DNA of 23,293 bases from Lachnospiraceae bacterium (lineage in GTDB: Bacteria > Bacillota > Clostridia > Lachnospirales > Lachnospiraceae), in NCBI GenBank assembly GCA_024691145.1, contig JAILNW010000238.1:1-23293 (forward strand), given 5' to 3'. Below are positions 6,734 to 14,563 of this stretch, piece by piece. How positions within the stretch are numbered: the first letter of the stretch is position 1; each line of letters opens with the position of its first letter. The position numbers and the translations under genes were made by a program. Below the pieces are notes generated by a model, which was given only the letters and a program-made list of their open reading frames with translations, did no database searches and was not told the DNA's origin.

Positions 6734-8542
6734 ATGAGTTCAACATTTTTTGGTTTTGATATAGCATTATCTGGATTAACTACAAGTATGGCACAGATAT
6801 CAACAACCGCTCATAATATATCTAACGCTGAAACAGAAGGGTATACTAGACAGATAGTTTCAACAAGAGCAGGAAATCCCCAGAGCGTTAATAATACGGT
6901 AGGTATGATTGGTACAGGTACAACAGCTATAGAAATTACTCAGGAGAGAAGTCTTTACTATGATGACAAGTACAGAAAAAGTAATGCTCTTACAGGGGAA
7001 TATGCAACTATAAATGAATACCTGGCATCTATTGAAAATTATTTTAATGAAACGGATGAAAATGGATTCACAACAATGTTTGACAATTTTTTTAATTCTT
7101 TAAGTAATCTGTCGAATGATACTTCAAGCCAGGAAAAACGTACAGCCGTTTCACTTCAGGCACAGTCATTTACAGAATATTTTAATAACCTTTATGAAAA
7201 TCTTCAAAATGTACAGGCTGATCTTAATACAGAAATAAAAAATCAGGTAGACAGAATTAATTCAATTACAAAGAGAGTTGCTGCACTTAATCAGCAGATA
7301 GATGTAATTGAATTCAGCGGCCAGAATGCCAATGATTTAAGAGATCAGAGGGCAGTACTTATAGATGAATTATCTTCATATGGAAAGGTTGAATTTAGCG
7401 AAAAAACTATAAATAAAGGGAAAAATAATATTGGACAAAAGTCAACCTTATTGAAATTTAATGGTGAAGCAATAGTTAATAACTTTAATAGCAGAAATCT
7501 ATATTGTAAAGTAAGGCAAAACAAGGATAATCAAAATGATGTAAATGGACTTTATGATATTGTCTGGGAGGATACAGGTGATGATTTAAATCTTTTTGGA
7601 ACAGCAACACAAGGTTCTTTAGATGCTATTGTAAAATTAAGAGATGGAAATAACTTAAGAAATCTTAGTGGAACTGCTTCTGGAAATAAGGGTGATAAAG
7701 AAATTATTCTTAATGATACAACAATTAATGATATATACAAACTTAATGCACCAGAGCAAGGATATATTACCATAGATGGACATGATTATGAGTATACAGA
7801 TTTTGAAGTTACAGAAGTTGATAATAATGGAAAAAAATCCTTTAGCTATAAATTTTATCTTTCAGAAGAATTAAAAGATGATGTAAATGATAAAAATGGT
7901 GCAATAGGAAATAGCATTGCATTTAAAGGTATTGCACATTACATGTCAGAAATGAATGAATTTTTAAGAACATTTTCTAATGAATTTAACAATATACATA
8001 ACGACGGAACAGATTTGGATGGACAACAGGGTATAGATATGTTTGTTTATAAAGACAACATAACTGGAAGTAAAAGTGAGTTAACAGAAACAGATGAACT
8101 TACAGAATTTCGTTCAACAGAAGCAAGTTATTATCATATGACAGCTGGAAATATAGAAATAGCTGATGATATAATATCCGAGCCAAGGAAAATTGTTACT
8201 TCAAAAAATGTTGATAATGGAGTATCGGACAATGGAAAATTACTTGATATGATGGCGTTAAAGTCAGATGAAAGTATGTTTAAACAGGGAAAACCAATGG
8301 CTTTTCTACAGTCAATGGTTTCAGAAATCGGTGTAGACAGAGCGGCTTACAAGAGATTTGCACAGAATCAGAGTGATATTACTAATTCAATTAATACACA
8401 GAGATTATCTATATCCAGTGTAGATGTTGACGAGGAAGGTATGAATCTTGTTAAGTTCCAGAAGGCTTATGAATTATCCGCAAAAGCATTTAATGTAATG
8501 AATGAAATATATAACAAGCTGATTAATGAGCTGGGTATCTGA
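6734..8542 (+). CDS. flgK: Flagellar hook-associated protein FlgK, second paralogue
   Basis: This second 602-aa FlgK-type protein has the same terminal architecture: N-terminal IALSGLTTSMAQISTTAHNISNAETEGYTRQ (10-40) and C-terminal VDEEGMNLVKFQKAYELSAKAFNVMNEIYNKLINELGI. The middle is diverged from the first copy, so this is an old duplication rather than a recent repeat. It starts 13 bases after flgK with GGAG directly behind the stop codon. It may form an alternative or additional junction ring. A different axial role is possible because several hook and rod proteins share these ends, but length and position before flgL favour FlgK. Confidence 0.88.
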   Translation: MSSTFFGFDIALSGLTTSMAQISTTAHNISNAETEGYTRQIVSTRAGNPQSVNNTVGMIGTGTTAIEITQERSLYYDDKYRKSNALTGEYATINEYLASIENYFNETDENGFTTMFDNFFNSLSNLSNDTSSQEKRTAVSLQAQSFTEYFNNLYENLQNVQADLNTEIKNQVDRINSITKRVAALNQQIDVIEFSGQNANDLRDQRAVLIDELSSYGKVEFSEKTINKGKNNIGQKSTLLKFNGEAIVNNFNSRNLYCKVRQNKDNQNDVNGLYDIVWEDTGDDLNLFGTATQGSLDAIVKLRDGNNLRNLSGTASGNKGDKEIILNDTTINDIYKLNAPEQGYITIDGHDYEYTDFEVTEVDNNGKKSFSYKFYLSEELKDDVNDKNGAIGNSIAFKGIAHYMSEMNEFLRTFSNEFNNIHNDGTDLDGQQGIDMFVYKDNITGSKSELTETDELTEFRSTEASYYHMTAGNIEIADDIISEPRKIVTSKNVDNGVSDNGKLLDMMALKSDESMFKQGKPMAFLQSMVSEIGVDRAAYKRFAQNQSDITNSINTQRLSISSVDVDEEGMNLVKFQKAYELSAKAFNVMNEIYNKLINELGI

Positions 8543-8560
8543 TGAAAAGAGGGCATGTGT

Positions 8561-10078
8561 ATGAGAGTAACAACGAAAATGATTAATAATAGTATGATGA
8601 ACCAGATGAGTACAAATAAAAATAAGATGTTCGGATTAGAGGAACAGTATAATTCCGGGAAAAAAATACAAAGACCTTCTGACGATCCTATTATTGCTGT
8701 ACGTTCATTAAAGTTAAGAAGCACTATTTCTGAAGTTAACCAGTATCTTGAAAATAATATACCAGATGCTCGTTCATGGATGGAAATAACAGAATCTTCA
8801 TTAAAGAATATGAATTCAATATTTACAAAGGCCTATACGGATATGGAACATGGTGCTAATGATACGCTTACAACTTCAGACAGAAAATCCATTCTTGAAA
8901 ATCTCAAGCAGTACAAAGAGCAGATTTATCATGAAGGAAATGTTGATAATGCAGGAAGATATGTATTTACAGGATATAAAACAAACAACAGCCTTCTATT
9001 TGACAGGGATGAGGATAATCTTGATTATGAGATTACCCAGACATTTGGCAGAGATGATATGGAGAGAATACAAAGGTTAACAGGAACATATAATGTTACG
9101 GATTATGATTCTGATAATCCAGATGCTGATATGTTTAAAAAACCACCAGAAATGGTAGCGGATTTATACAGAATTCAGCTTGGTTATAAGGATATTAAAG
9201 ATGGCTCAATAACAGCTGACAGTATTACATATACAACTACTGATGCAGATGGTAATAAAGTATCAAAGCCAATTAATACATTAGGTTTTACTGTTACTAA
9301 TATTGAAGTTGGAGATCAGGATATATATAATGTACAAGATAATGAAATTAGAATAAACTCACAGACTGGAGAGATTCTTTTTGGGAAAAATGTTTATGAT
9401 GCCCTTAGACTTCAGGAAGATGGGGAAATCGGCATAACATATGGAAAGAATTCTTTTGAAAGCGGACTTGTGAAACCGGAACATTACTATGATTGCAAAG
9501 TAACAAATAAATATGGTGAGGTTACTGATTATAAGCATTCTTCACAGGATATTTATTATGAAATAAACTTTGGACAAAAAATTCAGGTTAATGTAAATAT
9601 GGAAAATGTTACAGGTAATGAGTTTGCAAGAAAAATCGATGATCTTGAAGAGATAATTGAGAGAGTTGGTAACATAGAAAAAGACATAGAAGAGATAGAA
9701 AGAAAGCTTAAGGATAGTGGAATTAATGAGGAACAGAAAAAGACTCTTAATGCGCTTAAAAGCCAGAAGGAAATAGAATTATCTCTTGAAAATGATAATA
9801 TGACAGAAACATTTGAAAACGGATTGTATTATATAAAAGAATATCAGGCTCAGATAAATGTTTCTGTTGCAAATCTAGGAAGCCGTATGAACAGACTTGA
9901 TCTTGTTGAGGACAGACTTGACTCTCAGAAAAACAACTATACGGAACTGCTTTCAAAAAATGAAGATGCAGATATTGTTGAAACTTATATTAATCTTTCA
10001 TCAGCAGAAAATATATACAATGCTTCACTGCAGGTTTCAACAAAAATTGCAAAGACAAGTCTTTTAGATTATTTATAG
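8561..10078 (+). CDS. flgL: Flagellar hook-associated protein 3 FlgL
   Basis: FlgL is the second junction protein, joining FlgK to the flagellin filament. The flagellin-like N-terminus reads MRVTTKMINNSMMNQMSTNKNKMFGLEEQYNSGKKIQRPSDDP, followed by the conserved VDNAGRYVFTGYKT, and the C-terminal coiled coil contains NVSVANLGSRMNRLDLVEDRL and ends in SLLDYL. At 505 aa it is much longer than typical FlgL (about 300), because of a large central domain (about 150-330) and a highly charged coiled coil (about 355-410). The start is the ATG at 8561, seven bases after AGAGGG. The ATG at 8555 lies against the ribosome binding site. It is the last gene of the flgN operon. No terminator is seen behind it. 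Confidence 0.93.
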   Translation: MRVTTKMINNSMMNQMSTNKNKMFGLEEQYNSGKKIQRPSDDPIIAVRSLKLRSTISEVNQYLENNIPDARSWMEITESSLKNMNSIFTKAYTDMEHGANDTLTTSDRKSILENLKQYKEQIYHEGNVDNAGRYVFTGYKTNNSLLFDRDEDNLDYEITQTFGRDDMERIQRLTGTYNVTDYDSDNPDADMFKKPPEMVADLYRIQLGYKDIKDGSITADSITYTTTDADGNKVSKPINTLGFTVTNIEVGDQDIYNVQDNEIRINSQTGEILFGKNVYDALRLQEDGEIGITYGKNSFESGLVKPEHYYDCKVTNKYGEVTDYKHSSQDIYYEINFGQKIQVNVNMENVTGNEFARKIDDLEEIIERVGNIEKDIEEIERKLKDSGINEEQKKTLNALKSQKEIELSLENDNMTETFENGLYYIKEYQAQINVSVANLGSRMNRLDLVEDRLDSQKNNYTELLSKNEDADIVETYINLSSAENIYNASLQVSTKIAKTSLLDYL

Positions 10079-10080
10079 AC

Positions 10081-10109
10081 TTGAAAAAATGTAAAAAAAT
10101 GTGTATTAT
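10081..10109 (+). promoter_or_regulatory. Sigma-A-type promoter of fliW-csrA
   Basis: TTGAAA (10081-10086) and TATTAT (10104-10109) are separated by 17 bases, 40 bases before fliW. A second TATAAT follows at 10115-10120. No sigma-28 box is present, so fliW-csrA can be expressed apart from the late flagellar genes, in addition to readthrough from flgL. Confidence 0.65.
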
Positions 10110-10148
10110 ATACATATAATGGAAAATAACTAGGAAGGAGAAAATAAC

Positions 10149-10613
10149 ATGTTAATAAAAACAAAATGCTTTGGGGAGATTGATATTGCAGAGGATATGA
10201 TAATTGAATTTGCAGATGGACTTATGGGGTTTGAAGATTTAAAACGTTATACGATATTGTACAACAATGAAGAAGGAAAAAAGAGCAGCATTTCATGGCT
10301 TCAGAGTGTTGATGAACCAGCCCTTGCACTTCCTATAATTAATCCATTCTTAGTGAAAGAAGATTATAATCCTGTTGTGGAAGACGAATTATTAAAACCA
10401 TTAGGTGATATAAATGAAGAAAATCTTGCAGTATTTTTAGTGCTGACTGTACCTAGTGATCTTACAAAAATGACAGCTAATCTTAAAGCACCTCTTCTTG
10501 TTAATGCAGATACAAAAAAAGGACAGCAGGTGATTGTAGAAAATCAGGACTATGTTGTGAAATATAATGTGTATGATGTTCTTAAAAAGAAAAAAGATGG
10601 GGGGAATGATTAA
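10149..10613 (+). CDS. fliW: Flagellar assembly factor FliW (CsrA antagonist)
   Basis: FliW is a cytoplasmic protein that binds CsrA and releases it from target mRNA. When flagellin accumulates it captures FliW, so CsrA represses again (established in Bacillus subtilis). The 154-aa product matches the family in length and shows the signature FADGLMGFEDLKRY (21-34), then WLQSVDEPALALPIINP, VFLVLTVP and NLKAPLLVN. AGGAAGGAG precedes the ATG. The stop codon overlaps the csrA start by one base (TAATG), indicating translational coupling and matched production of the two partners. Confidence 0.96.
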   Translation: MLIKTKCFGEIDIAEDMIIEFADGLMGFEDLKRYTILYNNEEGKKSSISWLQSVDEPALALPIINPFLVKEDYNPVVEDELLKPLGDINEENLAVFLVLTVPSDLTKMTANLKAPLLVNADTKKGQQVIVENQDYVVKYNVYDVLKKKKDGGND

Positions 10614-10831
10614 TGCTGGCTTTATCAAGAAAGATAGGAGAGTCAATCATTATTGATAATGAGACAGAAGTTGTAATACTTGATATAAAAGGTGATCAGG
10701 TAAAGATTGGCGTTAATGCACCAAAGACAATACCTATCTACAGAAAAGAAATATATGAACAGATTCAGGCTTCTAATAAAGAGGCAGCCAATACTAAGGT
10801 TAATGTTAAAGAACTAAATCAGTTATTTTAA
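10613..10831 (+). CDS. csrA: Carbon storage regulator CsrA, RNA-binding translational regulator
   Basis: CsrA is a dimeric RNA-binding protein that blocks translation by binding GGA motifs at ribosome binding sites, in Firmicutes mainly of flagellin mRNA. The 72-aa sequence begins MLALSRKIGESIII and contains VKIGVNAPKTIPIYRKEIYEQI. L4, R6 and R44, positions used for RNA contact in the family, are present. The C-terminal extension after residue 50 is typical of Firmicutes CsrA that binds FliW. It is coupled to fliW by a one-base overlap, with a G-rich ribosome binding site (GGGGGG) inside the end of fliW. Confidence 0.97.
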   Translation: MLALSRKIGESIIIDNETEVVILDIKGDQVKIGVNAPKTIPIYRKEIYEQIQASNKEAANTKVNVKELNQLF

Positions 10832-10837
10832 TAGAGT

Positions 10838-10879
10838 CTTGCTTATGTCGGTTTTTTAACGGATATAAGCAAGTTTTTC
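10838..10879 (+). terminator. Intrinsic terminator after csrA
   Basis: CTTGCTTAT (10838-10846) pairs with ATAAGCAAG (10865-10873), followed by TTTTTC. It closes the transcript before the sigma-28 promoter of flaG. Confidence 0.85.
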
Positions 10880-10901
10880 TTATTTTTTTATAAAAAAGTG
10901 T

Positions 10902-10928
10902 TAACTTTTACAAAAATGGTGCCGATAT
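10902..10928 (+). promoter_or_regulatory. Sigma-28 promoter of flaG-fliD
   Basis: TAACTTTT (10902-10909), 11 bases, GCCGATAT (10921-10928): a full -10 match to the SigD consensus with correct spacing. It predicts a 5' UTR of about 110 bases before flaG. Confidence 0.85.
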
Positions 10929-11022
10929 GAGTTATAAGAAATGTATAGTTGTCTTTAAATAGACTGATAGAATGGGAATGTGTGCTGAGGGATGCCTATA
11001 CATATGAGAGGTTATATGTTTT

Positions 11023-11038
11023 TACACATGGAGGTGTA
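11023..11038 (+). promoter_or_regulatory. Candidate CsrA-binding hairpin over the flaG ribosome binding site
   Basis: TACAC (11023-11027) pairs with GTGTA (11034-11038) around the loop ATGGAG. The GGA is in the loop and is part of the Shine-Dalgarno sequence GGAGG (11030-11034), the typical form of a CsrA target. A second GGA (GAGGGATG, about 10988-10994) lies upstream in the same leader, similar to the two-site arrangement of the Bacillus subtilis flagellin leader. That CsrA binds here is inference. Confidence 0.55.
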
Positions 11039-11044
11039 TGTTTT

Positions 11045-11488
11045 ATGGGAGTCGAAATTATTTCTAATGCAGTGGCTGCGTACAAGGAAGTGCCTAGTGA
11101 AGCTAAACCTGGACATAACAGCGCTAAAGTTATTTCGTTAAAAGATCATGCTCCAAGTAATGGAACCCAAGCTATAGCACAAACTGAAACAAGTGCCATA
11201 AATCATGCAGAGACAGATGCATACAGGAATGGTGCCAACGATTACAATGAAGAAGAGGCAGAAAAAGAGCGTATGATAAAGTCTGCTGTGAAAGAAGCAA
11301 ACAACAAAATCGAAATTTCAAAGACTCATTGTGAATTTTCGTATCATGAAAAAACAAAGAGAGTATCCATTACAGTCAGGGACGACGTAACGGGTGATGT
11401 CATTAGAGAAATACCACCAAAGGAAACCCTTGACATGTTAGGTAAAATGTGGGAAATGGCGGGTTTGTTCGTTGATAACAAGGGATAA
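11045..11488 (+). CDS. flaG: FlaG family flagellar protein
   Basis: FlaG proteins are encoded with fliD and affect filament length. Their exact role is not settled. The 147-aa product has a variable N-terminal half, a charged helical segment (EEEAEKERMIKSAVKEANNKIEI) and the conserved C-terminal domain FSYHEKTKRVSITVRDDVTGDVIREIPPKETLDMLGKMWEMAGLFVD. The start is the ATG at 11045, ten bases after GGAGG. A longer frame upstream has no ribosome binding site and begins in the 5' UTR. It is the first gene of the sigma-28-driven flaG-fliD unit, and its ribosome binding site sits in a hairpin that may bind CsrA. Confidence 0.9.
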   Translation: MGVEIISNAVAAYKEVPSEAKPGHNSAKVISLKDHAPSNGTQAIAQTETSAINHAETDAYRNGANDYNEEEAEKERMIKSAVKEANNKIEISKTHCEFSYHEKTKRVSITVRDDVTGDVIREIPPKETLDMLGKMWEMAGLFVDNKG

Positions 11489-11508
11489 AACTGATTGGAG
11501 TTGATGGT

Positions 11509-13020
11509 ATGGCTATTAGAATGACAGGACTTAACTCAGGTCTGGATACGGAAGCTATCGTAGAACAGCTGATGGAAAGTCACAAGCTAAAAAAGACAAA
11601 AGTCGAAAACAAGAAAACTAAACTTGAGTGGAAGCAGGAAAAATGGAAAGACCTTAATACCAAGCTATATAAATTGTATACTGGAAGTTTGAGTAAGGTA
11701 AAACTTCAGGGTAATTATAATCAGAAAACTGCTACTTCCTCGAATGAAAAGGCTGTTACTGTTACTGCAGACAATGGAGCACCTACAGGTACTAATTCTG
11801 TAAAGGTTAAGGAACTTGCAAGCTCACAGTATGTTACAGGTGGACAAACTACTGGCATTACAAGAGATACAAAACTAAAAGACCTTGGAATGTCTGGCCA
11901 GATAACATTTACAAGTAAAGCAGGAACAGAGAACCCTAAGGAAGAAATTCTTACAATTGATGATGAAACAACGGTTGGCAGTTTCCTTGAGGCGGCAAAA
12001 AAAGCCGGATTATCTGCTAATTTTGATGAAAAACAGGGAAGATTTTTCATATCTTCATCAGAGAGTGGTGTGGAGAACAAGTTTACAATTACTTCCGACC
12101 AGACTATAGATGGAGCAAGTAGTTTAACAAAACTTGGACTTGATAATATAGATGGATCAAAGAGAGGCGGAGGAACTGATCTTACAGTTGTTGCAGCAAA
12201 TGATGCAAAGATTGAACTTAATGGAGCGACAATTACCGGTTCATCCAACAGTATTAAAGCAAATGGTATGACATTCACTTTAAATGGTCTTACAGCTGAT
12301 GATGAAACAGTAACAGTTGGTGTAACTACTGACACAACAAAGGTTTATAACATGGTTAAGGATTTTGTAAAAGAATATAATGAAATCCTTAAGGAAATGA
12401 ATACATTGTATAATGCAGATTCTTCAAGAGGATATGATCCGCTTACTGATGATCAGAAAGATGAAATGTCTGATGATGAAATCGAGAAGTGGGAAAATAA
12501 AATTAAAGATTCATTGCTTAGAAGAGATTCAACACTTGAATCCTTAATTTCCACAATGAGAAATGATATGCAGAAGGGCTTTACAGCATCAAGTGGAAAA
12601 ACATATTCTCTGGCATCATTTGGTATATCAACATCTACAGATTATACTGAAAAAGGTTTGTTGCACATAAAAGGTGATGAGGATGATACAATTTATGCAT
12701 CTGAAAATAATCTTTTGAAGGCGGCATTAGAGGATAATCCAGAGGACGTGCAGGAAGTACTTTCAAAGGTATTTTCAGGAATGTATAATGACTTACAGGA
12801 TAAGATGAAGTCGACATCACTTAGCAGTGCACTTACATTCTATAATGATAAGGAAATGAAGAAACAGGTTGATACTTATAAGACAGATATAAAAGACTGG
12901 GAGACAAAACTTAAAAATATAGAAGATAAGTATTACAAGCAGTTCTCTGCAATGGAGAGTGCCATGGCAAAATTAAACAGCCAGAGTTCTTACTTAAGTG
13001 GTTTGTTTGGCAGTATGTAA
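11509..13020 (+). CDS. fliD: Flagellar filament cap protein FliD (HAP2)
   Basis: FliD forms the cap at the filament tip that guides flagellin polymerisation. The 503-aa product has the typical N-terminus MAIRMTGLNSGLDTEAIVEQLMESH followed by a coiled coil (31-60), a variable central region rich in Thr and Ser, VYNMVKDFVKEYNEILKEMNTLYNA in the FliD C-terminal domain, and the terminal coiled coil YYKQFSAMESAMAKLNSQSSYLSGLFGSM. The length is normal. The ATG follows GGAG (11497-11500) by 8 bases, 20 bases after flaG. A strong terminator follows, so fliS is transcribed separately. Confidence 0.96.
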   Translation: MAIRMTGLNSGLDTEAIVEQLMESHKLKKTKVENKKTKLEWKQEKWKDLNTKLYKLYTGSLSKVKLQGNYNQKTATSSNEKAVTVTADNGAPTGTNSVKVKELASSQYVTGGQTTGITRDTKLKDLGMSGQITFTSKAGTENPKEEILTIDDETTVGSFLEAAKKAGLSANFDEKQGRFFISSSESGVENKFTITSDQTIDGASSLTKLGLDNIDGSKRGGGTDLTVVAANDAKIELNGATITGSSNSIKANGMTFTLNGLTADDETVTVGVTTDTTKVYNMVKDFVKEYNEILKEMNTLYNADSSRGYDPLTDDQKDEMSDDEIEKWENKIKDSLLRRDSTLESLISTMRNDMQKGFTASSGKTYSLASFGISTSTDYTEKGLLHIKGDEDDTIYASENNLLKAALEDNPEDVQEVLSKVFSGMYNDLQDKMKSTSLSSALTFYNDKEMKKQVDTYKTDIKDWETKLKNIEDKYYKQFSAMESAMAKLNSQSSYLSGLFGSM

Positions 13021-13029
13021 AATAAGAAC

Positions 13030-13062
13030 AAGGTCAGGAATTAACAATTCCTGGCCTTTTTT
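13030..13062 (+). terminator. Intrinsic terminator after fliD
   Basis: A 13-bp stem (13030-13042 with 13046-13058, one G-T pair) and a three-base AAC loop are followed by six T's. Confidence 0.92.
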
Positions 13063-13126
13063 GTAAAACATCCCCATTTTATAAGGGGTTGTGTGACTTT
13101 TTTCCTATTTTTTTTAAATATTAATG

Positions 13127-13153
13127 TAATGTTTGTTAGAATTAGTCCGATAA
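13127..13153 (+). promoter_or_regulatory. Sigma-28 promoter of fliS
   Basis: TAATGTTT (13127-13134), 11 bases, TCCGATAA (13146-13153). The -10 is identical to that of flgM, and the -35 differs from it at one base. The expected 5' UTR is about 60 bases. Confidence 0.83.
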
Positions 13154-13221
13154 TATATTCAAGAGGTTAGAAAATACAGGTTACACACTCGAGGGTTATA
13201 TAAGAAATGGAGGAGAGTTTT

Positions 13222-13602
13222 ATGACATACACAGCAGCAAACGTTTATAAAAATAATTCAATTAATACAGCATCACCAGCTGAATTGACTTTAATGTTAT
13301 ATAATGGAGCAATTAAGTTTTGCAATATAGCTTTAGCAGCAATTGAGGAAAAAGATTTTACAAAGGCTAATGTAAATATGCAGAAGGCACAGAAAATTAT
13401 TGAGGAATTAAGAGTAACACTTGATTTCAAATATGAAGTTGCAAAGGACTTCGACAGAGTTTATGATTATATTTTCAGAAGACTAGTAGAAGGAAATATT
13501 AAGAAAGACCCTGAAATCATTGAGGATACTTTAAGACATATAAGAGATATGCGTGACACTTGGAAAGAAGTAATGAGAATAGCGAAAGTAAAAGTGAGTT
13601 AA
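13222..13602 (+). CDS. fliS: Flagellin export chaperone FliS
   Basis: FliS binds the C-terminus of flagellin in the cytoplasm, prevents premature polymerisation and, in Bacillus, supports FliW-flagellin exchange. The 126-aa helical protein has the signature AANVYKNNSINTASPAELTLMLYNGAIKFCNIALAAI (5-41). The start is the ATG at 13222, six bases after GGAGGAG (13209-13215). The in-frame ATG at 13207 lies over that ribosome binding site. It is monocistronic, with its own sigma-28 promoter and terminator, and closes the flagellar cluster in this window. Confidence 0.95.
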   Translation: MTYTAANVYKNNSINTASPAELTLMLYNGAIKFCNIALAAIEEKDFTKANVNMQKAQKIIEELRVTLDFKYEVAKDFDRVYDYIFRRLVEGNIKKDPEIIEDTLRHIRDMRDTWKEVMRIAKVKVS

Positions 13603-13639
13603 CAACATTTCTTAACAATGATTATATGGTATAAAAGAT

Positions 13640-13673
13640 ATAGCTTACATGTAAAAGTGTAGGCTATTCTTTT
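13640..13673 (+). terminator. Intrinsic terminator after fliS
   Basis: A ten-base stem (13640-13649 with 13658-13667, one G-T pair) and an eight-base loop are followed by TTCTTTTT. Confidence 0.8.
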
Positions 13674-13695
13674 TACGATTGTGACTATTTACATA

Positions 13696-13724
13696 TGGAA
13701 ATTAGAAAAATACTGTGATATAAT
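13696..13724 (+). promoter_or_regulatory. Sigma-A promoter of the trmK operon
   Basis: TGGAAA (13696-13701), 17 bases, TATAAT (13719-13724) with an extended -10 TG two bases upstream (TGATATAAT). It lies 32 bases before trmK. Confidence 0.72.
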
Positions 13725-13756
13725 AGAATTGTATTATTTGAAGGGATTAAGAGGAT

Positions 13757-14563
13757 ATGGATAAAGTGAATATTTCTAAAAGAATGAAGCAAGTAGCATC
13801 TAAAGTAACACCTGGTTTTTCTATTGCAGACATAGGATGTGATCATGCATATGTATCCATATATTTAGTAAAAAAAAATATAAGCAAAAAGATTGTTGCA
13901 ATGGACATAAATGAGGGACCAGTAAAGCGTGCAAAGGAAAATATTGCATTGTATAATTGTGAGAATTATATTGATGTAAGACTTTCTGATGGAGCCAAGA
14001 TGCTTAGTCCTTATGAGGTTGATGCACTTTTGATTGCAGGTATGGGAGGAAGGCTTACAGTTAAGATATTACGAGACAGCCTTCTTACAGTGCTTTCCTG
14101 CAAGGAACTTATACTGCAGCCACAGTCGGATATAAAGAACGTAAGGAATTATCTAAGGCATATAGGCTTTGAGATAACAGGCGAAGAGATGATTATTGAT
14201 GGCAATAAGTATTATAATATTATAAAGGCAAAGAACTGTTATGATATAAATGCTGCAGAGGAAAGAATAAAAACTATTGGAGAATTTTATGACTATGCGG
14301 ATAATTGCATAAGAACAGAGAACGAAAAAGAAGAAGAGACACTTGTGTATGACATGTTTGGAAAGATTCTTTTGCTAAATAAAGATGAGATACTATATAA
14401 GTTTCTTTCACATGAATTATTTTCAAAGACACAGGTTATTAAGCAGATAGACGAAGAGATGCTATCTAATACAGACAGACTTGAGATATTAAAAGAAAGA
14501 AAAAAAGATATAAATCAGTGGATTTATTACATTAGAAAGGGACTTGAGTTTTATGAAGAGTAA
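13757..14563 (+). CDS. trmK: tRNA (adenine(22)-N(1))-methyltransferase, TrmK family
   Basis: TrmK uses S-adenosylmethionine to methylate N1 of adenine 22 in tRNA. The 268-aa product has the Rossmann SAM motif FSIADIGCDHAYVSIYL (21-37), an acidic residue after strand two (MDIN, D50) and the family hallmark LLIAGMGG (91-98), followed by LILQPQSDIKNVRNYLRHIGFEI. The C-terminal third is a helical, charged coiled-coil region, as in Bacillus subtilis TrmK (YqfN). The ribosome binding site is ambiguous: AGAGG lies only two bases from the ATG and AAGGG eleven. It overlaps the NIF3 gene by 11 bases, the common trmK-NIF3 pairing of Firmicutes. Confidence 0.9.
   Translation: MDKVNISKRMKQVASKVTPGFSIADIGCDHAYVSIYLVKKNISKKIVAMDINEGPVKRAKENIALYNCENYIDVRLSDGAKMLSPYEVDALLIAGMGGRLTVKILRDSLLTVLSCKELILQPQSDIKNVRNYLRHIGFEITGEEMIIDGNKYYNIIKAKNCYDINAAEERIKTIGEFYDYADNCIRTENEKEEETLVYDMFGKILLLNKDEILYKFLSHELFSKTQVIKQIDEEMLSNTDRLEILKERKKDINQWIYYIRKGLEFYEE

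Noticed and set aside
11721..12335. 204-codon ORF antisense to fliD
   Set aside because: It lies wholly within fliD, is rich in Ser/Val/Pro as expected from the reverse of Thr/Ala/Asp codons, and has no ribosome binding site or family resemblance.
13073..13088. Small CCCC/GGGG hairpin before fliS
   Set aside because: The stem is four to five bases, lies upstream of the fliS promoter and just after the fliD terminator, and needs no function of its own.
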